A DNA stretch of 64,000 bases from Amylibacter marinus. GTDB lineage: Bacteria > Pseudomonadota > Alphaproteobacteria > Rhodobacterales > Rhodobacteraceae. Of this stretch, positions 27,586 through 36,862 are shown piece after piece (position 1 is the stretch's first letter; the number at the start of each line of letters is the position of its first letter). The notes beneath the pieces are model-generated. The model worked only from the letters and a program-made list of their open reading frames with translations, searched no databases and had not been told where the DNA came from. Location of the stretch: the NCBI RefSeq assembly GCF_030160015.1, contig NZ_BSNN01000002.1, positions 124,001 to 188,000 of the forward strand, read 5' to 3'. Made by a program: the position numbers and the translations under genes.

Positions 27586-28656
27586 ATGAGCCAGAAACGC
27601 GCACTGATTACCGGAGTAACAGGACAAGACGGGGCATATCTGTCAGAATTACTGTTGAAAAAAGGATATGAGGTTCACGGCCTAAAGAGGCGCGCCTCTT
27701 CGTTTAATTCTTCGCGCATTGACCACCTGTATCAGGATCCCCACGAACAGGATGTTAAATTCAAGCTCCATTATGGCGACATGACGGATTCTACCAATTT
27801 GATCCGCCTGATCCAAGAGGTGCAACCTGACGAAATCTACAATCTAGCGGCGCAATCCCACGTACAGGTGTCATTTGAAACCCCTGAGTACACCGCAAAT
27901 GCCGATGGCATCGGGACATTGCGCCTGCTTGAGGCTATTCGTATTTTGGGAATGGAAAAAACCGCGCGGTTCTATCAGGCATCAACCTCGGAACTCTATG
28001 GTTTAGTGCAGGCCGTCCCCCAAAAGGAAGACACCCCGTTTTATCCGCGTAGCCCCTATGCGGCGGCGAAACTATACGCTTATTGGATCACCGTGAATTA
28101 TCGTGAAGCTTACGGCATGCATGCATCCAACGGTATTTTGTTTAATCACGAGAGCCCATTGCGCGGCGAAACCTTCGTAACCCGTAAAATCACCCGCGCC
28201 GCCGCGGCCTATCATCTGGGTCTGCAGGACAAGTTGTATTTGGGCAATTTGGACGCAAAACGAGATTGGGGGCACGCCCGCGATTACGTAGAGGGTATGT
28301 GGCGCATTGTTCAGCACGATGTTGGCGATGATTTCGTACTGGCCACAGGTGAAACACACACTGTGCGCAGCTTTGTTGATGCAGCGTTTAAGGCGGTGGG
28401 TGTTGACATGAAATGGAGCGGCACCGGTGTGGATGAAAAGGGTATAAATGCCGCCACAGGAAAGGTCATTGTAGAGGTTGATCCGCGCTATTTCCGCCCA
28501 ACAGAGGTGGATTTGTTGATCGGTGATCCAAGTAAGGCGCGAGATGCACTAGGTTGGGAGGCCACGACGACGCTCTCCGATATGGTTGCAGAGATGGTGC
28601 AATCAGACCTAGATGTGGTGAAAAGCGAAAGTGATCGCAAGGATCGCCACGGATGA
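27586..28656 (+). CDS. gmd: GDP-mannose 4,6-dehydratase
   Basis: First step from GDP-mannose to GDP-fucose. 356 aa: [20 protein letters not shown] Rossmann start, STSELYG, YxxxK in [14 protein letters not shown], and [15 protein letters not shown], a Gmd hallmark. TAAGGA precedes the ATG at good spacing. Stop overlaps the fcl start by 4 nt. Confidence 0.96.
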   Translation: MSQKRALITGVTGQDGAYLSELLLKKGYEVHGLKRRASSFNSSRIDHLYQDPHEQDVKFKLHYGDMTDSTNLIRLIQEVQPDEIYNLAAQSHVQVSFETPEYTANADGIGTLRLLEAIRILGMEKTARFYQASTSELYGLVQAVPQKEDTPFYPRSPYAAAKLYAYWITVNYREAYGMHASNGILFNHESPLRGETFVTRKITRAAAAYHLGLQDKLYLGNLDAKRDWGHARDYVEGMWRIVQHDVGDDFVLATGETHTVRSFVDAAFKAVGVDMKWSGTGVDEKGINAATGKVIVEVDPRYFRPTEVDLLIGDPSKARDALGWEATTTLSDMVAEMVQSDLDVVKSESDRKDRHG

Positions 28657-29594
28657 GCTTTGATTTAACCTCAAAGAGGGTTTGGGTTGCTGGTCATCGC
28701 GGGATGGTTGGTGGGGCATTGGTACGCCGATTAGGCCAAGAAAATTGCGAGCTGATTATGGCCGGGCGCGATGTTGTGGATCTGACGGATCAGGCCGCAG
28801 TCAGCACGTGGATGGCGCAGGAAAAACCCGATGTGGTTGTTCTGGCCGCGGCCAAGGTTGGGGGCATTCACGCCAATAACACCATGCCTGCCGAGTTTTT
28901 ACGCGACAATTTGGTGATGGAAACCAATGTCATCCATGCGGCCTATGAAAATGATGTGCAAAAGCTGTTGTTTCTGGGGTCATCTTGCATTTATCCAAAA
29001 TTGGCCCCACAACCGATAAAAGAAGAACACCTGCTCACTGGCCCCTTAGAGGCGACCAATGAATGGTATGCCATCGCCAAGATCGCTGGCATCAAAATGT
29101 GTCAGGCCTACCGCGCGCAATACGGGGTGGATTTTATCTCTGCTCAGCCAACCAACCTATATGGCCCAGGGGATAATTATCACCCTGAGAATTCGCATGT
29201 CTTGCCTGCACTTTTGCGTAAATTTCATGTGGCGAAACAGGCGGGGGATGGCGCGGTTACGCTTTGGGGATCTGGGACACCACTGCGTGAATTTTTACAT
29301 GTGGATGATTTGGCCGATGCGCTGGTGCATCTATTGAAAACATATTCCGGCCCTGTGCCAGTGAATGTTGGCTCAGGCTCTGAGGTCAGCATTCGCGGGT
29401 TGGCCGAGACCATTGCAGATGTAGTCGGCTATGAAGCAAAGCTGGAGTTTGACGCAACAAAACCAGATGGAACACCAAGAAAGCTGATGGACAGCGGGGT
29501 ATTACATGCCATGGGTTGGAATAAAGCACGTAGTCTTCATCAAGGTGTCAGCGACACCTATGCGGATCTATTGAAGCAGGGAATAGATTGGTGA
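28653..29594 (+). CDS. fcl: GDP-L-fucose synthase
   Basis: Epimerises and reduces GDP-4-keto-6-deoxymannose to GDP-L-fucose. 313 aa with [25 protein letters not shown], catalytic YxxxK in [11 protein letters not shown] and [20 protein letters not shown], all characteristic of WcaG/Fcl. Together with manC and gmd this completes a GDP-fucose pathway from fructose-6-phosphate except for the mutase. Confidence 0.96.
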   Translation: MSFDLTSKRVWVAGHRGMVGGALVRRLGQENCELIMAGRDVVDLTDQAAVSTWMAQEKPDVVVLAAAKVGGIHANNTMPAEFLRDNLVMETNVIHAAYENDVQKLLFLGSSCIYPKLAPQPIKEEHLLTGPLEATNEWYAIAKIAGIKMCQAYRAQYGVDFISAQPTNLYGPGDNYHPENSHVLPALLRKFHVAKQAGDGAVTLWGSGTPLREFLHVDDLADALVHLLKTYSGPVPVNVGSGSEVSIRGLAETIADVVGYEAKLEFDATKPDGTPRKLMDSGVLHAMGWNKARSLHQGVSDTYADLLKQGIDW

Positions 29595-29705
29595 GATCGG
29601 AGTTTTTGACGCATTAGGAAAATGAATCTGGGGCTGTTAGCAATTCATTAACCTTCTTTCGTCCAGTGTTTTGGCAATTGCCATTTACCGTGGACGGATA
29701 ACCCA

Positions 29706-30668
29706 ATGCTTACCCGCGCATCCAGCACTCTAAAACCAATCCTATGGCAGTGCTTTAATCGCCACCAGCAGGGGGCGTTGCCAAACATCGCATTGGTGGG
29801 ATCACGGCGCAGTGGTTCGACACTGTTGATGCAGATGATCGCACAGAATGCAGGTGTGAAATACGTCGACCAACCGTTCTCTCCTTTTGTTGTGTTAGAT
29901 CAGGCACGCCGCCGCCATCCCGTATTGGCGAATGGCCCAATGATTGCCCCAAATGCAAGTCAGCAGGAAAATCTAGACCAATACATCAAGGATATTATCG
30001 AAGGATTCCATGTAAACGAACCTTGGAAGTTATGGAGCAAGGAGTTTAAATTTCGCTCTGATCGATTGGTTTTCAAAACAACAGCGGCGCAATTTTTGCT
30101 GGATCTACTGGTGCAGAACCAGTTTCAAGTGATTTTATATTTTCGCCACCCTATTGCACAGGCCCTCTCATGTATGCGCAATGATTGGGGGGATAAGCTG
30201 CAATATTTTCAATCCTCTGACAGATTCAAGCAAGAGTTTCTAACGCGGGAACAGGGTTTGCTATTACAAGAAATATGCAGATCTGGATCTGATCTACAGA
30301 AATATGTGCTGTCATGGTGTTGTGAAAATCTACCCCTATGGGATGAGCAACATGCAAATACCCCCAGTATTTTTTACGAAGATTTGGTTGCTGAGCGGGC
30401 GAAAATTGTCAAGTTACTCGCCGTGGAATGCCAGCTTGCACAGGTTGACGAGATGTATATCGCGGCAGGGCAGGCCAGTGCCTCGGTCAAATCCCTAAGC
30501 GCGAAGGGAACGCGGTCTCTGATATCTCAGGGGAATGCTGAGAAATTGATTTATGGGTGGCAACAGAGCGTTACAGGTGAGGCATCTGTTCAGGTACAAA
30601 ATATCTTGGATCATTTTCCCGGTTGTCCGTATCGGGCAGGCGATGCTTTGCCTAGAAAAGGAGACTAG
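29706..30668 (+). CDS. Sulfotransferase-family protein (EPS locus)
   Basis: 320 aa. The 5'-phosphosulfate loop is VGSRRSGSTLLMQMI (about residues 32-46) and the 3'-phosphate region is FRHPIAQALSCMRNDW (about 148-163), the two PAPS-binding signatures of P-loop sulfotransferases. Likely decorates the polymer, a lipid-linked repeat or a lipid. Only 2 nt separate it from a second sulfotransferase. Ribosome site weak at the ATG. Acceptor unknown. Confidence 0.8.
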   Translation: MLTRASSTLKPILWQCFNRHQQGALPNIALVGSRRSGSTLLMQMIAQNAGVKYVDQPFSPFVVLDQARRRHPVLANGPMIAPNASQQENLDQYIKDIIEGFHVNEPWKLWSKEFKFRSDRLVFKTTAAQFLLDLLVQNQFQVILYFRHPIAQALSCMRNDWGDKLQYFQSSDRFKQEFLTREQGLLLQEICRSGSDLQKYVLSWCCENLPLWDEQHANTPSIFYEDLVAERAKIVKLLAVECQLAQVDEMYIAAGQASASVKSLSAKGTRSLISQGNAEKLIYGWQQSVTGEASVQVQNILDHFPGCPYRAGDALPRKGD

Positions 30669-30670
30669 AC

Positions 30671-31567
30671 ATGCAGAAACGTGGGTTCATTTGCGGGGCG
30701 CATCGCTCTGGTACAACTTGGTTGGGAAAAATATTGGAAACCTGTACGGATTGTTCGGTGCTCCACGAACCTTTCAACTATGCGTATGGGGTTGAATCCG
30801 TCCCGTGCTGGTATCCAGACGCCAAGGTCCACAACGCGGTTTTGACGGGCCTGTTGGCGGATATTTTCGCAGGGAGAGCGCGGTTTAAAACCCAGCGCGA
30901 TAGCGATGTGAAATGGAAGGCCGTGATGCGATCTATTACCGGCGGGCCCGATAATATACACTACCGTCGCAAGCTGCGCGCAAATCCCAAAACACTTATC
31001 CTCAAGGATCCTTTCGTCTCTCGCATGGCCGCAATGCTATGTAATCAGCATGATATGTACGGGGTTGCAATGGTTCGCCATCCCGGTGCCTATCTGAATG
31101 CCCTAAAGAGGATGGGGTGGGGGGTGCCTGAACTTGGGGTTGATGATTGCTCTTTGCGCCAAATGCGTGGGGATGATGCCGAGGAATTTGCCGCGCGAGT
31201 CGGGAGATTTTGGGCACAGTTGAATGGCGATATCCTAGATCAGGTTATCAGCAGTCAGGGCCGAATTCAGTTGCTACGCCACGAAGATTTGTGTGAGAAT
31301 CCCCTGCGTGAAAGCCAAAAAATAATTGCACATTTCGGCATGCAGGCAACGGCAGGCACCACCAGTTTCTTGCGTCAATCCACCACCGGTACCACGGCGC
31401 GGGCAAGGCCAGGTGAGCTTCATCAATTTGTTCGAAAAACCCGAGATATTCCGCACAGTTGGCGTAGTAATCTAAGCGATGGTGAATATGGGGCAATCAT
31501 GGCGGAATGCAAAGAGATTTATGGCCGCATATATGTTTCGGACGATCTGATGCTGGCATCGGTTTAA
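30671..31567 (+). CDS. Sulfotransferase-family protein (EPS locus), second copy
   Basis: 298 aa with FICGAHRSGTTWLGKIL (PAPS 5' loop, residues 4-20) and VRHPGAYLNALKRMGW (3' region). Sequence differs widely from the neighbour, so this is not a recent tandem duplication; the two probably act on different positions or sugars. AAAGGAG precedes the ATG at proper distance. Cytoplasmic. Confidence 0.82.
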   Translation: MQKRGFICGAHRSGTTWLGKILETCTDCSVLHEPFNYAYGVESVPCWYPDAKVHNAVLTGLLADIFAGRARFKTQRDSDVKWKAVMRSITGGPDNIHYRRKLRANPKTLILKDPFVSRMAAMLCNQHDMYGVAMVRHPGAYLNALKRMGWGVPELGVDDCSLRQMRGDDAEEFAARVGRFWAQLNGDILDQVISSQGRIQLLRHEDLCENPLRESQKIIAHFGMQATAGTTSFLRQSTTGTTARARPGELHQFVRKTRDIPHSWRSNLSDGEYGAIMAECKEIYGRIYVSDDLMLASV

Positions 31568-31616
31568 GGTTTGTTAACATCTCTTAATTACTGATTAACC
31601 AAAGGAGTTGGACTAA

Positions 31617-32909
31617 TTGGATCAGGTACATCATTCAAATTTTGAAACCGATCCGCGTGCTGGCTTTTATCTAATAGCAGGTAATCTACTAAGGGTATGC
31701 ATGATCGTGGCCTGCATTGGGCTGTACACGCAGATCAGCTGGAAATTTCTACCCTTTGCTTTGTTTTTAATCGCAGGTTGGGTTTTGTATCTTTCTCTCC
31801 CCAAGGATCGAAACTGTATGATTTTTCTGATCGTTCTGTTTATTATTTCGCTGATTTCTTTGATGCCCGTGCTATTGGATAGCACGCGAAAATATTATTT
31901 CGCCGAACAGTTCAACTCGTTGATTTTCATATGCTTGACGGGTGTTGCCTCGGTTGGGTTTGCGCGGGCGCTACTGAATATACGCCCTGATCATTTCACA
32001 CGCATTTTATACCTTGCCCTGTGCCTGATAATCACTGGTGCATTGGCGGAGGTTTTGGGGGTGTTGCGCCCACTCAGCGATGCCGTAAGAGCGCTGCTGT
32101 ATGATCCACAATTCATATATCAAAACGATACGCGTGATATCCATGGCTACGGGTTCATCCGACCAAAGCTGTTCACATCAGAGCCGTCGCATCTTGGAAA
32201 ATACTGTGCAATTATTTTATGCGCATTGATCATCTTGGAGCAGGATATTCGCAAGGTCTGGGGGATCATTGCATTGGCCATTTTGGCGTTCTCGATTGTA
32301 CGCAGCCCTGTGATTTTAATTTCATTGATCCTCGCCTTGGTTCGCATATTTCAAATTTTTGGGCTTACGACAATCCTGCGTCATCGAGGCATGGTCTTAA
32401 TGTTTCTCGTTGCGGTAGGGGTGATTACGGGGATTTTCGCTCTGCAATTCAACCAGAGAATGGCGCAGGGAATTGATCCGAGTTTTTACATTAGAGTCAT
32501 ACGTCCGCTATTGGTTACCCAAGAGGTTTTGACCCAGCATCCTCTCCTTGGCATGGGTATTGGCGCGCGCGATGCCTTGCGCGAAATCTACACAGCCCAA
32601 AGCATGCAGGTCTTAGCACCGATATACGTGCGACAAAGCTTGGCAGACATGAACATCGTATTTGGGAACGTTCACTGTGCGGTTTTTATTCATTTTGGCC
32701 TGTTGGGTGGGATGGCTTGGTTCGGGACGCTTATGTTATTTTCTCGGGCGATAATTGGGCATAGTCCGCTCGTTTTCTGGGTGTTTTACGCGGGGTATGG
32801 AATATTTTTAGGCGGCGAGAATACCCCCCTATTGTGGGGCGCGCTTGGCGTAATTTTGGCGGCAACTGGGCAGGCCGATCGTTTTAAACGGAGGGGTGCG
32901 CTTGCGTGA
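31617..32909 (+). CDS. Wzy-type polysaccharide polymerase (O-antigen ligase/polymerase fold)
   Basis: 430-aa polytopic membrane protein with about ten to twelve hydrophobic helices and a larger hydrophilic loop (about residues 285-345, LTQHPLLGMGIGARDALREI) typical of Wzy/WaaL proteins. Start is a TTG at 31617 with AAAGGAG 9 nt upstream, and no ATG fits. Expected to join repeat units in the periplasm. Only polymerase in the locus. Confidence 0.8.
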   Translation: MDQVHHSNFETDPRAGFYLIAGNLLRVCMIVACIGLYTQISWKFLPFALFLIAGWVLYLSLPKDRNCMIFLIVLFIISLISLMPVLLDSTRKYYFAEQFNSLIFICLTGVASVGFARALLNIRPDHFTRILYLALCLIITGALAEVLGVLRPLSDAVRALLYDPQFIYQNDTRDIHGYGFIRPKLFTSEPSHLGKYCAIILCALIILEQDIRKVWGIIALAILAFSIVRSPVILISLILALVRIFQIFGLTTILRHRGMVLMFLVAVGVITGIFALQFNQRMAQGIDPSFYIRVIRPLLVTQEVLTQHPLLGMGIGARDALREIYTAQSMQVLAPIYVRQSLADMNIVFGNVHCAVFIHFGLLGGMAWFGTLMLFSRAIIGHSPLVFWVFYAGYGIFLGGENTPLLWGALGVILAATGQADRFKRRGALA

Positions 32910-34017
32910 ATTTATCTATTTCGAACCCCGCAGCGATGGGCACAGCGCCTTTTTCGCCGATATGATACTAGCGTCGGCCATGCGAGATCCGCGTGTTGAT
33001 CGCGTGCGGTTGATCTGTGCGCCTGATCTGGCTGATCGCATTGCAACCAAGGATGTTGATACCACAGTTTTAGACCCGCGAAACCTTAGGTGGCTTCAAC
33101 ATCGATCCGCTGTTGTGGCTGGTCTTGCTCAATGGCGCGCTGCGTGCCGTTATGTGCGTGGTAATAGGCAGGCCGTTTGTTTTCTGCCGTTTTTTGATCA
33201 CGCAATTTTGGGCGCGGCCTTGGATTTTAAACGCGCAGCAGGGCAGGTTAGTGGGATACTGTTTCGTGTTCCAAACGGTTATGGCCAAGTAAGCAATTGG
33301 CGGAGCCGCTTGAAAAACCTGTGTAAGAGAACGTTGTATCGATGCTCTGATCGGCGCGATGTGCGCCGGATTTTTCGATTTGACCCGTTCTTCCCTGTTG
33401 GATTGGGGCGCCAGATGGAGGTTATTCCTGATCCCGCACCTCGGATTGATATACAAACTTTGGGGGGGCAGAGATCAGGTTCCAAGACCTGTTTTCTGAT
33501 GTTTGGCGCGATCGCGCGCCGCAAGGGGATTTTCGTACTGTTAGAGGCCCTTGCGCATCTTTCCCCAGTAATATTATCAAGAATGGAGCTGCGTATTGTC
33601 GGGCGAATAGATCGCATGGAATACCAAGAGATCGACGAAGCTCTAGCTCAGGCCAAACAGGCCTGTCCAGATTTAGAACTGCATGTGAGTGATGCCTTTG
33701 CCAGTGACACACACTTGCGCCAAGAGATAGCAGGGGCGGACGTTATTCTGGCCCCCTATCAAGATCATGTGGGATCATCTGGTGTTTTGTTCTGGGCGGC
33801 GGCGGCAGGAAAACCGGTGATCGCGCAATGTCAGGGACTGATGGGGCAGTGGGTGCACCAATACTCTTTGGGCGCGGGCATCAACAGTACTGACCCCATG
33901 GCGCTGGCCGAGGCTCTGGGTAATCCCGTAGAGATGTGCCCACAAAACGCGCAGAGGTTTGTGCAAGAACATCAGCAGGAGCGCTTTGCGCAGGGTATTC
34001 TGGATGGTTTGTTATGA
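32896..34017 (+). CDS. Glycosyltransferase, GT4-like
   Basis: 373 aa. The C-terminal half reads like a GT-B donor domain: CFLMFGAIARRKGIFVLLEAL, ADVILAPYQDHVGSSGVLFWAAAAGKPVIA. N-terminus is poorly conserved. Start is uncertain: GTG at 32896 is too near the GGAGG at 32890-32894, whereas TTG at 32902 is 7 nt away and may be the true start. Overlaps the end of wzy and the start of the next transferase, so translation is coupled. Confidence 0.78.
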   Translation: MRLREFIYFEPRSDGHSAFFADMILASAMRDPRVDRVRLICAPDLADRIATKDVDTTVLDPRNLRWLQHRSAVVAGLAQWRAACRYVRGNRQAVCFLPFFDHAILGAALDFKRAAGQVSGILFRVPNGYGQVSNWRSRLKNLCKRTLYRCSDRRDVRRIFRFDPFFPVGLGRQMEVIPDPAPRIDIQTLGGQRSGSKTCFLMFGAIARRKGIFVLLEALAHLSPVILSRMELRIVGRIDRMEYQEIDEALAQAKQACPDLELHVSDAFASDTHLRQEIAGADVILAPYQDHVGSSGVLFWAAAAGKPVIAQCQGLMGQWVHQYSLGAGINSTDPMALAEALGNPVEMCPQNAQRFVQEHQQERFAQGILDGLL

Positions 34018-35165
34018 ACGCGAAATTACAGATATCGTTTTTCGCGCCCGATGGTGCGGATGCGGCGGTTGCGCGGCGGGCAATTGGCCTTGGAAAATAC
34101 GGCCCCATGCCTCGCGTATTTGCATTTCAAAGATCGGATCACATCCAGTGCGGGCAGATGCCCTATCAAAGATTAGCGATGCTGAAGGAGGGCGTTCTGG
34201 GGCGGTTTGGGGCGCTGATTAAAGGGCTGTTGATATTGCGCCAACGGGCCCATGAAATTTCGGAAACGGATGTTTTTTATTGTCGAAATTTAGATTTACT
34301 GCTGTTGGGGGCTATTGCCCGCCACCTATATGCCAAAGACGCACAATTGGTTTACGAGGTCTTGGATATTCATCCCCTGACCTTGCGCAGCGGCATGCTG
34401 GGCGCGGTTTTCAGAGGGCTAGAGCGCGTGTTACTGCGCAGGGTCGATCTGTTGGTGCTTAGTTCTCGTCGGTTTCACTGCGATTATTTCGCCAAGAAGC
34501 AACGGTTTGACGGCAAATGGTACCTTTTAGAAAACAAAGTCCCTCGTTTTGACTTTTTACGAGATGCGAACGCGCGCAGGGGTTCAAAAATCTCCATCGG
34601 CTATGTGGGAAAGTTTCGATGTGCAACCAGCCTTGAATTATTGGAACGCCTCGCACGCGAGTATAGTGACCAAATTGAATTGGTTTTAGCTGGCCATGCC
34701 AATGCGCCGCTGAAGAAGCGGTTAGAGAAATTGTGCAACTTGGCAAATGTGAAACACCTTGGGCCCTATCGTTACCCTGAAGGGCTGGTTGATATTTATC
34801 CAAGGATAGATTTGAATTGGGGTCTGGATATCGATGGTGGCGAAAATGCCCAGATGTTGATGCCCAACCGGATCTATGAAGGGGGGCTGTTTGGAGTACC
34901 TGTTTTGGCCTTACGAGGAACAGAAACCGCGGATTATGCAGCAAAGAATAATCTGGGATGGGTATTGGATCGGCCAGATTGGCCCAGCCTTGAGAACTTT
35001 ATCGAGACTATCACCCCGGCGGCGCTTGCGGATAAATCATCTGCGATCCGCCGCATGCCACGCGGGGCCTTTATGGAAGAGGATGCGCACGAGTGTCTGC
35101 TACAAGAGATTGCCAGCAGGCGCGCAGATAACATATCAATTGAATGCGCGCCCCAGCGTGGTTAA
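34014..35165 (+). CDS. Glycosyltransferase, GT-B fold
   Basis: 383 aa from the ATG at 34014 that overlaps the previous stop (ATGA); extending to 33936 would run inside that gene. N-terminal RRAIGLGKYGPMPRVFAFQR, a YEVLDIHPLTLRSGMLG acceptor-domain segment, SIGYVGKFRCATSLELLE and PNRIYEGGLFGVPVLAL in the donor domain. Last gene of the EPS operon; its end overlaps the convergent mttB-like gene by 4 nt. Confidence 0.78.
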   Translation: MNAKLQISFFAPDGADAAVARRAIGLGKYGPMPRVFAFQRSDHIQCGQMPYQRLAMLKEGVLGRFGALIKGLLILRQRAHEISETDVFYCRNLDLLLLGAIARHLYAKDAQLVYEVLDIHPLTLRSGMLGAVFRGLERVLLRRVDLLVLSSRRFHCDYFAKKQRFDGKWYLLENKVPRFDFLRDANARRGSKISIGYVGKFRCATSLELLERLAREYSDQIELVLAGHANAPLKKRLEKLCNLANVKHLGPYRYPEGLVDIYPRIDLNWGLDIDGGENAQMLMPNRIYEGGLFGVPVLALRGTETADYAAKNNLGWVLDRPDWPSLENFIETITPAALADKSSAIRRMPRGAFMEEDAHECLLQEIASRRADNISIECAPQRG

Positions 35166-36697
35166 TCTAGATGAATTTTTACCATTTTTCGCAGTGCGGC
35201 ATCTAACTCGGGCGGGAATTCGGCGCTGGATTGATTAGAAAGGATGCGGCGCTTGGCCTTGATCGCTTGCGTTAGCAATAATGGCTTTTGGTTTTCCATC
35301 CACTCTTTCGGGCTGGATCGATCGGCGATCTCTGGATAGACATATTCAGTCTGCATCAGGTTTAATGTTTGCTCTGATCCTAAATAATGCCCAGGGCCGT
35401 CCTCGCAGACGCTTCGCATGGTCTCTATGGATAGGTTATCCTCGCTGACATCAATGCCGCGCACCGCGCGCAGGGCCTGACCCAACATATCATTTCCGAT
35501 GATCATACTCTCTAAGCAAAATCCTAGCAAAGAGGCATGCATACCTACGGATTCATAAACCATATTTAATCCAGCAAGACCTGCCATAACATTGGATTGT
35601 GCCTGTTCGTACCCCGCCTGCATATCAGGCAGTTTAGAATCGGCAATGCCCGCCGCAGCCCCCCCTGGAATTCCGTAATATTTGTGCATCTGAGCACAAC
35701 CAGCCGTAAGCAAAGCTTGCTCGCCACTACCCCCGGACATCGCTCCTGTGCGCAAATCAGAAACAAATGGCCAGGTTCCAAAAATGGCAGGGTGTCCCGG
35801 TGCGATGGAATTCACATAAACAATCCCCGCAAGGCATTCCGCGACGGCTTGAACAATAGCACCCGCAATCGATGCAGGAGCCGTTGCCCCCGATTGACCG
35901 GCTGATAACAGCAGGATCGGCATGCCACCATGAATGCATTTTTCCATTGCTTCACTGCTTTCTGTCGCGAATTTCATCGGCGGAACAACGAAGCAATTGG
36001 TATTTGAAATAAAGGGGCGTGCGCGGAATTTGTCTTCGCCGCCCGCAATCTCGTAGACAAATTTTAGAGCGCCATCCACATAGCTGGGGTCGCTGAAACT
36101 TGTGCCGATATGTTTGGTGGTGCCGCGAGCGCAGGCATAAATGGTGTTTAGGTCCATCTCATAGTTATCAACAATATCACGACAGACCATGGGCCGCTGA
36201 AAAAAATGCACGTTATCAAGGGTGTTTGCGATTTTGGCAGCGTCGAATAAATCTTGGACAGTGCAATCGCGATAGTCGTTATGTTCGGGATCTACCAGAT
36301 GCACCGCAGCGCCAGCCGTACCATAATGCACGCGGTTTCCGCTGAGCTCTAGGTCATTTTTACCATCACGACTGAACAGCGTGATCTCCTTGGCCGCGAG
36401 GTCTAGCATATCCTCGACTAAGGCGCGCGGAAACCGCAAGCGCCCATCATCGCCAAGGGTTGCACCGGCCTTGGTCATTGCATCAATCCCGCTTTGGGGG
36501 GCATCGGCCAGCCCGATTTGCTCTAGCGCATCAAGGGCTGCGCGGTGTATGCGCAGCACATCGATATCACTGAGCGGTTTATAGGTGCCACCAGCTAGGC
36601 CGGCACGTATTGGGCGAAGATCTTGGGCTAGGGGCGCACGACGCAGGGCGCGCCGCGCATCGCGACCACCAGAGCGGCGCGTGACAGGCTTGTTCAT
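35162..36697 (-). CDS. MttB-family (non-pyrrolysine) methyltransferase
   Basis: 511 aa, belonging to the trimethylamine methyltransferase superfamily by ALDALEQIGL, GTAGAAVHLVDPEHNDYRDC, NTNCFVVPPMKFATESSEAM and the glycine-rich GSGEQALLTAGCAQMHKYYG region. The frame is open throughout with no internal UAG, so it lacks pyrrolysine; characterised members of this kind demethylate quaternary amines such as glycine betaine or carnitine and pass the methyl to a corrinoid protein. Neither a corrinoid protein nor a MtbA-like partner is adjacent. Monocistronic by appearance. Confidence 0.85.
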   Translation of the reverse strand: MNKPVTRRSGGRDARRALRRAPLAQDLRPIRAGLAGGTYKPLSDIDVLRIHRAALDALEQIGLADAPQSGIDAMTKAGATLGDDGRLRFPRALVEDMLDLAAKEITLFSRDGKNDLELSGNRVHYGTAGAAVHLVDPEHNDYRDCTVQDLFDAAKIANTLDNVHFFQRPMVCRDIVDNYEMDLNTIYACARGTTKHIGTSFSDPSYVDGALKFVYEIAGGEDKFRARPFISNTNCFVVPPMKFATESSEAMEKCIHGGMPILLLSAGQSGATAPASIAGAIVQAVAECLAGIVYVNSIAPGHPAIFGTWPFVSDLRTGAMSGGSGEQALLTAGCAQMHKYYGIPGGAAAGIADSKLPDMQAGYEQAQSNVMAGLAGLNMVYESVGMHASLLGFCLESMIIGNDMLGQALRAVRGIDVSEDNLSIETMRSVCEDGPGHYLGSEQTLNLMQTEYVYPEIADRSSPKEWMENQKPLLLTQAIKAKRRILSNQSSAEFPPELDAALRKMVKIHLD

Positions 36698-36711
36698 ATG
36701 GATATCCTTTT

Positions 36712-36734
36712 GGTTAAACGTTTCGGTTTAAACC
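36712..36734. promoter_or_regulatory. Candidate operator in the leader of the MttB-like gene
   Basis: AAACGTTT (36716-36723) lies inside a longer imperfect inverted repeat whose right half is the 10-bp palindrome GGTTTAAACC (36725-36734). It is 15 nt upstream of the start codon. A central CG within an A/T palindrome suggests a LacI-type or similar repressor. Confidence 0.35.
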
Positions 36735-36862
36735 CCAAAAGGAGAGCCGCGGGCAGCGCGGCCACGATCCGCACCTATGGTGCGTGAATTCAATTCATTC
36801 AGGCGGTCCAGATAGATCATACGATGATGCTACCCAAGATTTACGTTCTGTAAAGAAAAAAA

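Noticed and set aside
35162-36697. Pyrrolysine-containing MttB
   Set aside because: The frame is uninterrupted across full length, so no UAG-encoded pyrrolysine is involved.
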